Positions 42,246 through 51,674 are shown, counted from the stretch's first letter. The stretch: DNA of 64,000 nt from Marinifilum sp965230805 (GCF_965230805.1 NZ_OZ246019.1:1116001-1180000); one strand, 5' to 3'. Made by a program: numbers and translations. Notes: generated from the letters alone by a model not told the origin.

Positions 42246-44462
42246 TTAGTTTCCCAATTCTAATTGATTTTTCACTAATTCATAATAGTGCTCTTGTTTT
42301 TCTGTTAGCTCGTCATGAGTTCCTCTTTCAACGATTTTTCCTTTATCCAGAACAACAATTTGATCAGCATTTTTTACTGTACTTAGGCGATGAGCAACTA
42401 CGACAACGGTTTTTCCTTTAAAAAACTGGTCTAAGTTTTTACTTATTTCTTTTTCATTTTTTGCATCTAAAGCATTCGTCGCTTCATCTAAAAATATGAA
42501 ATCAGGATTTTTGTAAATGGCTCTGGCAATAAGGATACGTTGACGTTGTCCCTGACTAACTCCCTGTCCTTCCTGTCCAATAATGGTATTATACACTAGA
42601 GGAAGGTCCTTGATAAAACTGTGACAATTTGCAACTTTTGCAGCGTGTAATAACCTATCTCTATCAATTTCCTCATCAGATACGGCTATATTTTTAGCAA
42701 TTGATTCAGAGAAGATAAAACCATCCTGCATTACTGCTCCACAGTGATTTCGCCACCACTGTAAATCATATTCCGAGAGTTGATTTTGATCTATTTTTAT
42801 AGTCCCATTTGTAGGTTTATAATAACCCAATAATAGTTTTACTAATGTTGTTTTACCGCTTCCACTGGCTCCTACTATGGCTGTAACTTTACCTTTTGGG
42901 ATATTTAAATTGATATTGTTGAGTACTTTAGGAGCATGAGGACCTTCGTACTGAAAGCAAAGATTATTGATCTCGATACTTCTATTGTCATGAGAGAAGT
43001 ATCGAAACCTTGTTTTATTTTGTTCATCTTCATTTTCTTTTTGATGGATTTCAGACAATCGATCAAGACTAATTTTTACATCCTGCATGTTGTGAATAAA
43101 GCCAACCATTTGTTCAAGAGGGCTATTCAGTTGTCCAATAATGTACTGAATGGCAAGCATCATTCCCAGGGTGAGTGAACCATTTATTACAGCTGTAGCT
43201 GCAACAATTGTAATTAGTATATTTTTGAGTTCATTTATAAATACAGTTCCTCCTTCCTGATATTGTTGCAATGATAATGAGGCAACGTTGACTTGAAATA
43301 AATCGGCTTGCACATCTTCCCATTCCCAACGTTTCCGTTTCTCACAGTTTTGAAGTTTTATTTCCTGCATTCCAGTAATTAACTGGTAAGTTTTACTTTG
43401 GTTTAGAGCTTGTTGTTCAAAGAATTTGTAATCGAGTACACGACGTTTTTTCAGGAAAATAAAAATCCACAATGCATACAAAACACTGCCAGCCAAGAAT
43501 ATTGCAAATATTTTAAAACTATAAATTAAGAGAACTATACCAAATATTATAAAGTTGAACAGTGAAAAAAGAACTCCTAGCGATTGTGCAGTAAGAAATC
43601 GTTCAATTCGCCTATGGTCTTCGATACGTTGAAGCAGATCACCCACTAATTTTGAATCGAAAAAACTCATTGGGAGTTTCATCAACTTTATTAAGAAATC
43701 GGAAATTAAAGATACATTAATACGTGTACTAATATGTAGTAATATCCACCTGCGTATAAAATCAACAGACATACGACTGATAAAAAGCACCAATTGAGCT
43801 AGTAAAATTAAGTAAATAAATCCCAGATTTTGATCAGAAATACCTACATCGACAATAGCTTGTGTTAAAAAAGGAAAAATGAGTTGTAAAATACTACCTA
43901 ACAGTAAGCCTAGTAGTAATTGGGTAAAATACTTTTTGTAACGTCCAAAATAGGAAAAAAGAAGAGCAAAACTACTTGCACCTTTCTTCTCTCCCTCATG
44001 TTCGTAAAACTTTGGTGTTGGTTCCAATAATAAGGCTACTCCTTTATCTTCACCTCCTGTTTTGGTACTAATCCAGTTTTCTAGAAACTCATCTTTATCA
44101 TATGTAATAATTCCTTTACCTGGATCAGAAACAACAATTTGAATATTTGATTTTTTTAAAAATGTTTTTTTCTTTTTAATTGCATACACCACAACAAAAT
44201 GTTCTTGTCGCCAATGTACAATGCATGGTAACGGAATTTGTTCTGCTAATTTATCGAATGTAAAACGTCCAGCCAATGTACGAAAACCTATATTTTCAGC
44301 ACAATCACTAATACCTAACATCGAAACACCTTCACGGGTCACATAACTTTTTTCTCGAAGCTGTTCGAGCGAATAATGTCTACCGTAATGTTTTGCAATC
44401 ATACGAACACATGTAGGACCACAATCCATGGCATCGAATTGTTTAAAAAAAGTATATTTCAT
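42246..44462 (-). CDS. C39-peptidase ABC transporter for double-glycine leader peptides
   Basis: A 738-residue PCAT protein. It has an N-terminal C39 cysteine protease (C14 in MDCGPTC, H88 in QEHFVVVY, D113 in SDPGKG), a six-helix membrane domain (about 165-440), and an ABC ATPase with GASGSGKTT (Walker A), SQGQRQRILIARA (signature) and FIFLDEATNALD (Walker B). Such proteins cut leaders after GG and export the released peptide. Two nearby short genes encode leaders ending in LSEIKGG and LSKIKGG. All catalytic residues are present. Gene order points to export of the RiPP made by the radical-SAM enzyme encoded upstream. Confidence 0.93.
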   Translation of the reverse strand: MKYTFFKQFDAMDCGPTCVRMIAKHYGRHYSLEQLREKSYVTREGVSMLGISDCAENIGFRTLAGRFTFDKLAEQIPLPCIVHWRQEHFVVVYAIKKKKTFLKKSNIQIVVSDPGKGIITYDKDEFLENWISTKTGGEDKGVALLLEPTPKFYEHEGEKKGASSFALLFSYFGRYKKYFTQLLLGLLLGSILQLIFPFLTQAIVDVGISDQNLGFIYLILLAQLVLFISRMSVDFIRRWILLHISTRINVSLISDFLIKLMKLPMSFFDSKLVGDLLQRIEDHRRIERFLTAQSLGVLFSLFNFIIFGIVLLIYSFKIFAIFLAGSVLYALWIFIFLKKRRVLDYKFFEQQALNQSKTYQLITGMQEIKLQNCEKRKRWEWEDVQADLFQVNVASLSLQQYQEGGTVFINELKNILITIVAATAVINGSLTLGMMLAIQYIIGQLNSPLEQMVGFIHNMQDVKISLDRLSEIHQKENEDEQNKTRFRYFSHDNRSIEINNLCFQYEGPHAPKVLNNINLNIPKGKVTAIVGASGSGKTTLVKLLLGYYKPTNGTIKIDQNQLSEYDLQWWRNHCGAVMQDGFIFSESIAKNIAVSDEEIDRDRLLHAAKVANCHSFIKDLPLVYNTIIGQEGQGVSQGQRQRILIARAIYKNPDFIFLDEATNALDAKNEKEISKNLDQFFKGKTVVVVAHRLSTVKNADQIVVLDKGKIVERGTHDELTEKQEHYYELVKNQLELGN

Positions 44463-44594
44463 GGTATACTAAAAAGATAGAAAAGTGATTTCTAAACACT
44501 ATTTTATGATATTTCTTAAAATTACCTTATAACATATCATTAATATCACCGAAAATGCATTTGCCCTATCATTCATAAGCTAAATGATTAAAAA

Positions 44595-46946
44595 TTAACG
44601 AAACTTTCTACCATCTTCTGAGTCCATCTTACTTTTGGGTATTCTTCTTCTAGATTTATTACTAATAAAACGATAAGAGAATGTTATTGCTAACATAGAA
44701 GGTCTGTCCGTTATTGTTCTTTGATAAGCTTCAGAATCTTCAAAAATATCTAAGTTATCTTCCATCTTCCAAGAATAAGCTAATTTTAACTTACCTTTGT
44801 TTTTTAAAATTATTTTGCTTAATTCAAAATAAGAATTACCTCCCCACTTACTTTTTCCTTGTGGTGTTATTGTATAATCATTCCATGTAAAATCATAACC
44901 AAATGTGTACGATTCGAAAAAATTATACTCCATCCAAAATCCATAGTCAAATTGCCAACCTTTAGAATCGTAAACCAATTGTTCGCTTTCTCCCTGAAAT
45001 GTTACATATTGCATATCAACATTAGGACCTATTATTAAATCTCCACCTAATAATTCAAGTTCCGTTTCAAAAGTGAACAACCCAAATTTCTGATCTATGA
45101 CATTATCATAGCTTGAAACCATTTGATTATGATTATTAGTATATCTTACTTTCGAAATAAAATCATCAGTATGTCCATAAACAAAATAAAACCTTGTCAT
45201 AATAATGTCTTTTGAAAAATTATACTTTAAAGATAATAAGTCTGTATACGACGGTTTTAAATTGAAATTACCTGTACTTACGGTATTCTGATCAAGAATA
45301 TAAATAAATGGGTTCAATTGAGATCTGGTCGGTCTAGTTATTTTCCTATTCAATTCAAAGGTCAGCCTATGTACTTCACCGAAACAGTATCCAACCGATA
45401 CTTTTGGAAATAAACTCGTATAATTGTTTTTATCATTTTTATTTAGATCAATTCTGGAAGTTTCATAATTAAATCCTAACTGGTATGACAATTTCGATGT
45501 TTCATGCATATAACTCATATAAGCTGAAATTCTATTTTCCTTGTACAATAAATTATCATTTACATTATCAACGTTTGAATAGAACCGATTATCAATTTTT
45601 TGCCAATAATAGTTAATGCCTGTTTCTATTTCCGCATTATCCGATACTGGAATTCTGTAGGTTAATAATGATTTTAGTGATTCTCTAGTATCTTTCGTAT
45701 TATCTTCTCTACTTGTTATTATATTGCTTAAACTATCATCATACATATATCTTATTCTTTGAGCATTTTCGAAATTAAAATAACCAATATCTAAAGATAA
45801 TTCATGATTCTTTTTGTTAAACATATGCTTATAATAAGCAGAAAGATTGTATGCGTTAAAAGAAGGATAGTCTAAATTTGATTTTATCTTTACTGCATCA
45901 ATTAAAGTACCAGTTTGATGAATAGTCTTCAAAGAGTTTTTATCATACTTTATATCACTTGTTTGATACCTTGCAGTCACATTCATCAGATTTTTATCAT
46001 CTATGAAATAATTACTCCCAAAAAGTAAAGAGTGTCTATTATATTCGTATCGATTTTCTGGGGCACTCTGATCTCTATAAATTTCCGTTTGGTTTTTGGT
46101 TTCCCTAGTAGTATTTTCAATTACATCTTCAGATACTCCAATGTAGTTATAATTTGTAAATAGATGAACTTTTCCCAGCCAGGCTCCTAAACTAAGGTGG
46201 TTAAATGATGAAAAATCATCACTTAAAACCGGAGGTTCAATCTGAGTAGAGCCTTCAAATCCTTTACTTTCATTTTTCAGAACAATATTTACTACTTTAG
46301 TGATGCCCTCTGCTGCATATTTTACAGATGGAGATTTTATCACTTCTATACGTTTTATTTTTTCTGGAGATGGCAATTGTAATAAAGGATAATCTCCAAC
46401 TATTCTTTGTCCATTTATAAGTACAATAGCTTCTTCACCTTCAACACTTAATTTTTTTTCTTTCGGCGATACTCGAACAAATGGAATTTCTTTAAATAAA
46501 TCTTCGCTTACAACTACTTTCTTTAATAATTCTTTATTTATAGTTAAAGTTGTTTTATTAAAACCTGTTTTGAGAGAAGAACCTTTCACAATTATCTCAC
46601 CTAATGCATTATTATCAACATTAAGATGTATTGGCGCAAGATTAAAATTTTTGGCATTCACCTTAATTGTTTCTTTATATGTATCATATCCTATATAACT
46701 TACAACAATGCTATAAGCCCCACTATCTATTGAAAGTTCAAACTTTCCTTTAAGGTTAGTAATAGTTCCTGCACATAAACTATCTGCTAAATATAGAGAT
46801 ACATTAGCATACTCTAAGGGACTTTTTTGATCAGATAAAATTGTTCCTCTTATTAAAACCTGACCTGTAATAGGTGAAGAGATTAAAAAAAACAATTGTA
46901 ATAATAAAAAATACTTTATTAATTTTCCCTTGTTGTCCATATTCAT
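44595..46946 (-). CDS. Outer-membrane beta-barrel receptor (TonB-dependent type)
   Basis: A 783-residue protein with a signal peptide, a carboxypeptidase-regulatory-like domain (VLIRGTILSDQKSPLEYANVSLYLADS, about 28-110), a plug-like region (VSPKEKKLSVEGEEAIVLINGQRI, about 160-230) and a large outer-membrane barrel with many strands such as YKHMFNKKNHELSLDIGYF and LTFELNRKITRPTRSQLNPF. It belongs to the barrel family related to TonB-dependent receptors. Placed between the radical-SAM gene and the exporter, it may release, take up or give immunity to the peptide. No TolC-like gene is nearby. Function is inferred only from context. Confidence 0.82.
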   Translation of the reverse strand: MNMDNKGKLIKYFLLLQLFFLISSPITGQVLIRGTILSDQKSPLEYANVSLYLADSLCAGTITNLKGKFELSIDSGAYSIVVSYIGYDTYKETIKVNAKNFNLAPIHLNVDNNALGEIIVKGSSLKTGFNKTTLTINKELLKKVVVSEDLFKEIPFVRVSPKEKKLSVEGEEAIVLINGQRIVGDYPLLQLPSPEKIKRIEVIKSPSVKYAAEGITKVVNIVLKNESKGFEGSTQIEPPVLSDDFSSFNHLSLGAWLGKVHLFTNYNYIGVSEDVIENTTRETKNQTEIYRDQSAPENRYEYNRHSLLFGSNYFIDDKNLMNVTARYQTSDIKYDKNSLKTIHQTGTLIDAVKIKSNLDYPSFNAYNLSAYYKHMFNKKNHELSLDIGYFNFENAQRIRYMYDDSLSNIITSREDNTKDTRESLKSLLTYRIPVSDNAEIETGINYYWQKIDNRFYSNVDNVNDNLLYKENRISAYMSYMHETSKLSYQLGFNYETSRIDLNKNDKNNYTSLFPKVSVGYCFGEVHRLTFELNRKITRPTRSQLNPFIYILDQNTVSTGNFNLKPSYTDLLSLKYNFSKDIIMTRFYFVYGHTDDFISKVRYTNNHNQMVSSYDNVIDQKFGLFTFETELELLGGDLIIGPNVDMQYVTFQGESEQLVYDSKGWQFDYGFWMEYNFFESYTFGYDFTWNDYTITPQGKSKWGGNSYFELSKIILKNKGKLKLAYSWKMEDNLDIFEDSEAYQRTITDRPSMLAITFSYRFISNKSRRRIPKSKMDSEDGRKFR

Positions 46947-46997
46947 TTACTTTAACACATCATTACAATTTTCAATAACTATACTCGTATACTTCTG

Positions 46998-48251
46998 TCA
47001 TTCACTATACAAATCATAAAAATATGGCAATAATTTCTCTAACTCTGTTTTATGAAAAGAACAATCTTTCTCACCCTTTTCCACAGTATCAATTGGACAT
47101 CCTCCACCACAGACAGGAAATACGTTGCAATTTTTACATTGCAAATCTTCAAATGGATCTTTCTCAAGTATCGAAAATGCCATTTTTTGCAATGAGATAA
47201 AACCTTCAACAATATTTCCTATTTTTTTATCAGGCTTTCCTAAATGTTCAATACATTTGAATACATCCCCTTTATCATCTATAGCAAAACAACTTGTACT
47301 TCTGTACATACATGGAAGTATTCTACTAGGTAATGCTGGCAACATCTTATTCTTAATATCTAAATGGAATAAATCAATTATAGTGTGATATTGATCATTT
47401 GAAGTATTGCATAGTGACTTTTTATCAAATCCTGTTCTATCTTGCACGATATTGTAACCTACCCTAATTCTTCTATTTTTCATGTATAGAGGAAATTTAT
47501 TATTCAACATCTCTAAAAGCGCAGCATAAGCAAAATTATTCGTCTTATCAATAGCCACTTGTATAGTTATTGGAATTGAAGTAGAACTGAGAACATCTTC
47601 TATATTGGACAATATTATCTCAAATGTCCCTTTTTTAGAATGCTTAAAAAATCGTCTTTCGTCATGTATCTCCTTTGGTCCATCTAAAGATATCTGAATA
47701 TTAGTTAAATTTAATTCTTCCAAACAACGTATTTTCGACTTTGTCAATAAGCTGCCATTTGTTATCATAGAAGATTCAAATGCAATATTTCTTTTTCTAA
47801 GTTTTTTAACAATAGACATGATATTCTTAAAGCCTAATAATGGTTCGCCTCCAAACCAAATAATTGATATTTTTCTTTCTTTATTTTTTTCTAGAAACTT
47901 AACAATTGAATCTTCAACTTTCTGGGACATCATGCCTCTAGTTTTTATTTCACCTTCAAAACAATAAAAACAAGAAAAATTACATGTCATAGTTGGTGTA
48001 ATATACAAAGCCAACTCTTTATCATTATAAATAGCGTTATTTGATTGGTATCGATATTTATATATCTCATTTTCATCATTCGTTACAATTCCTTGCTCTA
48101 AAAGACTCTCTCTCTCCTTCGAATATCTTTCATCCCAAATATTGTTAAAAATTTTTGTTGATATTTTTACAAATGCACCTGACAATGTATTATAAACGAA
48201 ACTATATTCACATCCTTTATTTACAACATTAAACTTTGAAAATTGGTTCAT
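46998..48251 (-). CDS. Radical-SAM/SPASM peptide maturase
   Basis: A 417-residue protein. Its radical-SAM motif is CNFSCFYCFEG (C90, C94, C97), followed by IIWFGGEPLLGF, SMITNGSLL and IQISLDGPKEIHD. The C-terminal SPASM domain has CMYRSTSCFAIDDKGDVFKC, then CKNCNVFPVCGGGCP and DCSFHK, enough for two auxiliary clusters. This layout belongs to enzymes that modify ribosomal peptides. The next gene upstream encodes a 61-residue GG-leader peptide with three cysteines in its core, the probable substrate. The bond made (thioether, C-C or other) cannot be predicted. The N-terminal 80 residues carry no clear leader-binding domain. Confidence 0.9.
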   Translation of the reverse strand: MNQFSKFNVVNKGCEYSFVYNTLSGAFVKISTKIFNNIWDERYSKERESLLEQGIVTNDENEIYKYRYQSNNAIYNDKELALYITPTMTCNFSCFYCFEGEIKTRGMMSQKVEDSIVKFLEKNKERKISIIWFGGEPLLGFKNIMSIVKKLRKRNIAFESSMITNGSLLTKSKIRCLEELNLTNIQISLDGPKEIHDERRFFKHSKKGTFEIILSNIEDVLSSTSIPITIQVAIDKTNNFAYAALLEMLNNKFPLYMKNRRIRVGYNIVQDRTGFDKKSLCNTSNDQYHTIIDLFHLDIKNKMLPALPSRILPCMYRSTSCFAIDDKGDVFKCIEHLGKPDKKIGNIVEGFISLQKMAFSILEKDPFEDLQCKNCNVFPVCGGGCPIDTVEKGEKDCSFHKTELEKLLPYFYDLYSE

Positions 48252-48353
48252 TTAAAAATGTTTTAAAACTACCAACCTGAATTAAAATAACATTACACAT
48301 GTTAAATATTTATTCAAGTTAGTAGTTATAATTAAAATTTATTATAAACAGGG

Positions 48354-48539
48354 CTATTCTTCTGACAATGACATAGAGTCACCTTTATAACCACATCTAC
48401 ATCTTAATGCTGAATAACCTCTTCTACAAGAAACTTCAGCATCTTCCATTGCAACTCCACCTTTAATTTCGCTTAATGACTTCCCATAAAGAACATCAAG
48501 AGTATCAGCACATGATTTTTTAATTACTTCTATTTTCAT
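48354..48539 (-). CDS. RiPP precursor peptide with double-glycine leader, Cys-rich core
   Basis: A 61-residue peptide. Residues 1-28 form the leader, ending YGKSLSEIKGG, a standard C39-peptidase cleavage site. Residues 29-61 are the core, which begins VAMEDAEVSC, then RRGYSALRCRCGYKGDS and ends LSEE. Core cysteines are C38, C47 and C49, with several arginines between; another cysteine (C10) is in the leader. It lies 102 bp upstream of the SPASM maturase on the same strand and shares the leader type with the peptide at 49782-49916. A modified peptide is inferred; its activity is unknown. Confidence 0.8.
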   Translation of the reverse strand: MKIEVIKKSCADTLDVLYGKSLSEIKGGVAMEDAEVSCRRGYSALRCRCGYKGDSMSLSEE

Positions 48540-48595
48540 AATTGTAAAATTTATTATTTTTAAAAGAGCACTATTTCGACGGATCTCATCGTCAT

Positions 48596-48904
48596 TTAAA
48601 ATTCAGCGGGCATATCCTTAAAATGCTTCCAGGAATTGCGCGACACTTTATGCATGCTCCCACCTTTAAGACTTATTATTCTTCCAGACCTTTTGCCTGT
48701 ATAGAATTTTGAATTTATTAGCGTGTATTCGTTTATCTTTAAAAAACCGGGAAAATCAATATTCCTCTTAACACCTTCTATTGAGCATTGTAGCATTGAA
48801 ACTTTCTCCTCAATATCGAAAGCAAAACAACCTTGTGCGTTTCCAATTATAAAAACGATGGTAGTAAAATCTATTTGTTCCAATGCTTTGTTCTGGTTTT
48901 CCAT
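48596..48904 (-). CDS. Single-domain LytTR transcriptional regulator
   Basis: A 102-residue protein. The C-terminal part, FPGFLKINEYTLINSKFYTGKRSG followed by IISLKGGSMHKVSRNSWKHF, matches the LytTR DNA-binding domain (strand pattern, YTLIN, VSRxxW). No receiver domain is fused; the first 45 residues (IVFIIGNAQGCFAFDIEE) are hydrophobic and of unknown role. LytTR proteins bind paired direct-repeat sites about two helical turns apart. The gene is 56 bp upstream of the RiPP precursor and just downstream of a 21-bp-period array. It may control the RiPP operon. Confidence 0.72.
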   Translation of the reverse strand: MENQNKALEQIDFTTIVFIIGNAQGCFAFDIEEKVSMLQCSIEGVKRNIDFPGFLKINEYTLINSKFYTGKRSGRIISLKGGSMHKVSRNSWKHFKDMPAEF

Positions 48905-48915
48905 TTGCCAGTTTT

Positions 48916-49251
48916 AGGTTCCGAAATATTCTCTTTTGGTTCGTTAATGTTCTCTTTAGGTTAGAAATTGATAATTTGTGCTTACCTAAAGATCAGTTAA
49001 AGTTCGCAATACAAAATTTAAAGTTTCCTAAATATCCGTTTGGGTTCGGAACTGTATTTTTTTACTTCCCTATCCAAACACTTCTATTGGTTATTCATCT
49101 GCTTTTATACGGAACCTAAACGCTTCTATAAATAAGTGAAATACTTTTGTTCGCAATCTAAAATCTTCGATAAATAAGATTACTACTTCTATTGCAAACC
49201 TTAACACTTCAATCTAAAGCCTTATATCTTCTATTAAAAACCTGGTTGAAT
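48916..49251 (+). repeat. Degenerate array, exact 21-bp period, 16 units
   Basis: Units start every 21 bp from 48916 with no insertion or deletion for 336 bp, although sequence is poorly conserved. In the first seven, an AGGTTCCG-like word (TGGTTCG, AAGTTCG, GGGTTCGG) opens the unit on the plus strand. In units 8-16 the end is CTT and AACCT-like words sit near position 9-13, the complement of AGGTT. It fills the region upstream of the LytTR gene. Remaining bases to 49271 show nothing else. A 78-codon plus-strand frame ends midway through it and is not considered coding. Confidence 0.7.
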
Positions 49252-49271
49252 CAATTATTTGCAATACATAA

Positions 49272-49763
49272 CTATTCCTGCTCATTTGTATCCTCTTTAT
49301 TTACCTTCCTGGTGCGGCTAAAGAATTGTTTCAACTCTTTTTGTTTTGCCTCATAGTTCGGATCAGATGTTCCAGTTTTATAGTTGGTATAAGCATAATC
49401 GTCTAATGCTGCCTGGTAGTTGTCGTGATCGTGTAAGATTTTAGCATTCTGCACACCGGTAAGCAGTTTTTCCAGGCGAGCAATAACACCTTCCAAAACA
49501 GTACGGCTGTTAAAATCATTTGTAAACTCATCCCAATCTACATCAGGACTTTTTAAAGTCGGTTGATTTACTGCATAATCGTTCACTTTATTTACAAACA
49601 ATTTATTTTGCTCGCTTACACTACCATACTTACGGCGCTCTTCACTACTAAGGTTACTCACCGTATCTATCAATGCTGTCTCTAAGCTTCCCAAACTTGT
49701 GTTTACAGTTTCTATTTGCTCTGCACTTAAATGAGTGCTATTTAGATTTTTTAAGGTACTCAT
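49272..49763 (-). CDS. Soluble helical protein of unknown function
   Basis: A 163-residue protein without signal peptide, membrane segment or known motif. The sequence is mostly helical and polar: TLKNLNSTHLSAEQIETVNT, LETALIDTVSNLSSEERRKY, LEGVIARLEKLLTGVQNAKIL, and a basic tail LKQFFSRTRKVNKED. It sits between the array and the second GG-leader peptide, on the strand of the RiPP genes, 18 bp below that peptide. It could be an immunity or accessory protein, but nothing in the sequence shows this. Confidence 0.65.
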   Translation of the reverse strand: MSTLKNLNSTHLSAEQIETVNTSLGSLETALIDTVSNLSSEERRKYGSVSEQNKLFVNKVNDYAVNQPTLKSPDVDWDEFTNDFNSRTVLEGVIARLEKLLTGVQNAKILHDHDNYQAALDDYAYTNYKTGTSDPNYEAKQKELKQFFSRTRKVNKEDTNEQE

Positions 49764-49781
49764 AATTTTGTCCTTTAAGAT

Positions 49782-49916
49782 TTAATTAATATATATTTTA
49801 ACCCTTTTTCCATCAATTATTACATAGTAATAATCTCTTTCATCCCCACCTTTTATCTTTGATAATTCGCATTGATTTAACTTTTCGAATACTTCCATAC
49901 TATTGATCTTTTTCAT
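49782..49916 (-). CDS. Second double-glycine leader peptide (44 aa)
   Basis: A 44-residue frame from the ATG at 49916. The leader MKKINSMEVFEKLNQCELSK ends IKGG at residue 24, nearly the same cleavage site as the LSEIKGG of the precursor at 48354. The core is 20 residues, starting DERDYYYVIID and ending KRVKIYIN, with three tyrosines and no cysteine. It stands 18 bp upstream of the unknown gene at 49272 and 351 bp from the divergent histidine kinase. A GG-leader peptide without cysteine could be a signal for the kinase or a separate product. The frame is short, so it is inferred from the leader match. Confidence 0.6.
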   Translation of the reverse strand: MKKINSMEVFEKLNQCELSKIKGGDERDYYYVIIDGKRVKIYIN

Positions 49917-50267
49917 GACTTAAAATTTTTTGAAGTGACTAAAACTGTGATCTTTTCTCTTTGAATATAGGACATGAATTCCCAATAAACGATTAGCTTT
50001 CTAATGATGCCTGATGAGATTTCTCAATACTTTTCTCATCGAGAAACAGCTCTTTTAATGAGAAGAGTTTGAAAAAAGGAAGAAGATTTATGAAGAAAGA
50101 TCAACAAGAGTAAAAACAGGGAACTTTTTCACAACTCTCATTTTACAATGAGGATTAATATCTAATATGATGAGAAAAAGGAGTGTCTTTTTTTTAGAAA
50201 TTATGTATTTAGATTGATTTTACATTAAAGCCTTATTTTTTTTTCATAAAATGACTACATTTACGTT
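49917..50267. other. Divergent region between GG peptide and histidine kinase
   Basis: Gene-free A/T-rich DNA with many TCTCAT, TTTCTC and GAGAAA words that could pair in hairpins. TACATTTACG directly before the kinase ATG is a weak TAnnTTTG box. It should hold both promoters; none is clear. Confidence 0.4.
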
Positions 50268-51674
50268 ATGAAAAGTAAATTATTCCAACGGCTGTTTGCA
50301 CTAATGTTGCTGGTACTTACAGTACTTATTTTCTCGCAGTTTATGTGGTTGCAACAACAAATGAAACAAGAAAAACGAGCGTTCCAATCGGAACTGGAAA
50401 GAAGCCTGCAAAGCATGCTAAATTTTCATGCCCTGCAAGGTTATTCTACCCATGATTCAGAAAAACCAAATACAGCTAAAATTACACTTGAAGAAACTAA
50501 AGAAGATTCAAAACCGAACTCTCCCAAACAATTGGGTAGTACAGAAATCAAAACAAACAAGTACATTCCCAATTTCTCACTTCACAAAGCTGTTGAGGCT
50601 GCATTTACTGATATTAGTCTGGAAAGAAAAAAAATACAGCTTAGCATCGTAGATTCTTTGTTTCGACACAATTTTACATCACTGAACTTTATTGAAAGCT
50701 ACAAAATGCAGCTTTTAAAAAATGGAGAACAGATTGATAGCATATACTCAGGTGAGAGTATCGGATTAAAACCATCGCAAAAAATTATTTCTCTAACAAT
50801 TCCATTGGGGACAAAAGAAATTTATGTTTGTACTGCCAATTTCAAGCTAAGAACTTTACCCTTCTTACGCATGATGTTCTACTCGCTAAGTATATCAGGC
50901 ATTGCAGTTATTCTGGTTATCCTTCTTATGTTATGGATGCTGGTTAAATTGCAGCAAAAAATAAACCAACTGCAATGGCGTGAACAGGCCGTAAGCGGTA
51001 TTGTACACGATTTAAAATCGCCTGTATCATTCACCTATACTTTTTTAGATTACCTGGCTAGTAAAGAGCAGTCGTCATCAATGCAAAAGCAATTGAAAAA
51101 TGCAAGCTTAAGTATCTCCAAATTAAATAGCAAAATAGAACTGATTTTGAACTTATTTCGTGGCAAAAAGACGGAAATTGTTATGGCTCCCAAAGCTTTT
51201 CCTCTTGCAAAAAAATGTGATGAGATATTGTCAGAATTGAATGTGATCTATCCAGAAAAACAAGCAAAATGTAATCTAAGCATTCCCGAAAATCTCAACT
51301 TACTGGTAGATCCTTTGTATTTTGAAATGGCATTGCGAAATCTAATGGATAATGCCTTTAAATATTCTACTCCTCCTGCTAAAATAGATATCAAAGCTAA
51401 AACAAGTAAAAATAAATTATACATTTATATTAGTGATTCGGGAGAGGGTGTTCCATCCAAAGAGCAGAAAAAAATTTTTCGTGAATTTTATCGTTCAAAT
51501 GATAATACCAAAGGACATGGAATTGGTTTAGCTTTTAGCAAACAAGTGATAAAAGTCCACAAAGGACGAATTGAATTGAATAGTCAAATTAGCAATGGCA
51601 GCACTTTTTGTATTAGTTTACCAATAAAAGTGGTGAACAATGAACAATATTACGAGAATTCAATGCGCAACTGA
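50268..51674 (+). CDS. Membrane sensor histidine kinase
   Basis: A 468-residue kinase with membrane helix 1 (LFALMLLVLTVLIFSQF, 9-25), a periplasmic domain of about 175 residues without a known family, membrane helix 2 (ISGIAVILVILLMLWML, 209-225), a phosphoacceptor domain with H247 in GIVHDLKSPVSF, and an ATPase domain with NLMDNAFKYS, DSGEGVPSKEQ and HGIGLAFSKQVI. It would signal to the response regulator 28 bp downstream. The last residues (VVNNEQYYENSMRN) run into a 7-bp-repeat spacer. Position opposite the GG-leader peptides makes them possible ligands or target genes; unproven. Confidence 0.9.
   Translation: MKSKLFQRLFALMLLVLTVLIFSQFMWLQQQMKQEKRAFQSELERSLQSMLNFHALQGYSTHDSEKPNTAKITLEETKEDSKPNSPKQLGSTEIKTNKYIPNFSLHKAVEAAFTDISLERKKIQLSIVDSLFRHNFTSLNFIESYKMQLLKNGEQIDSIYSGESIGLKPSQKIISLTIPLGTKEIYVCTANFKLRTLPFLRMMFYSLSISGIAVILVILLMLWMLVKLQQKINQLQWREQAVSGIVHDLKSPVSFTYTFLDYLASKEQSSSMQKQLKNASLSISKLNSKIELILNLFRGKKTEIVMAPKAFPLAKKCDEILSELNVIYPEKQAKCNLSIPENLNLLVDPLYFEMALRNLMDNAFKYSTPPAKIDIKAKTSKNKLYIYISDSGEGVPSKEQKKIFREFYRSNDNTKGHGIGLAFSKQVIKVHKGRIELNSQISNGSTFCISLPIKVVNNEQYYENSMRN

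Noticed and set aside
48596..48904. Reading the KGG in the 102-residue protein as a RiPP leader
   Set aside because: The GG lies in a beta-turn of a recognisable LytTR domain and no core peptide follows.
48883..49119. 78-codon plus-strand frame with seven-residue periodicity
   Set aside because: The periodicity comes from the 21-bp array; the frame stops midway while the array continues in phase, and the start lies in the LytTR gene.
48916..49251. CRISPR array
   Set aside because: There are no conserved repeats with unique spacers and no cas genes; the period of 21 bp is too short. The same holds for the arrays at 9372 and 27276.
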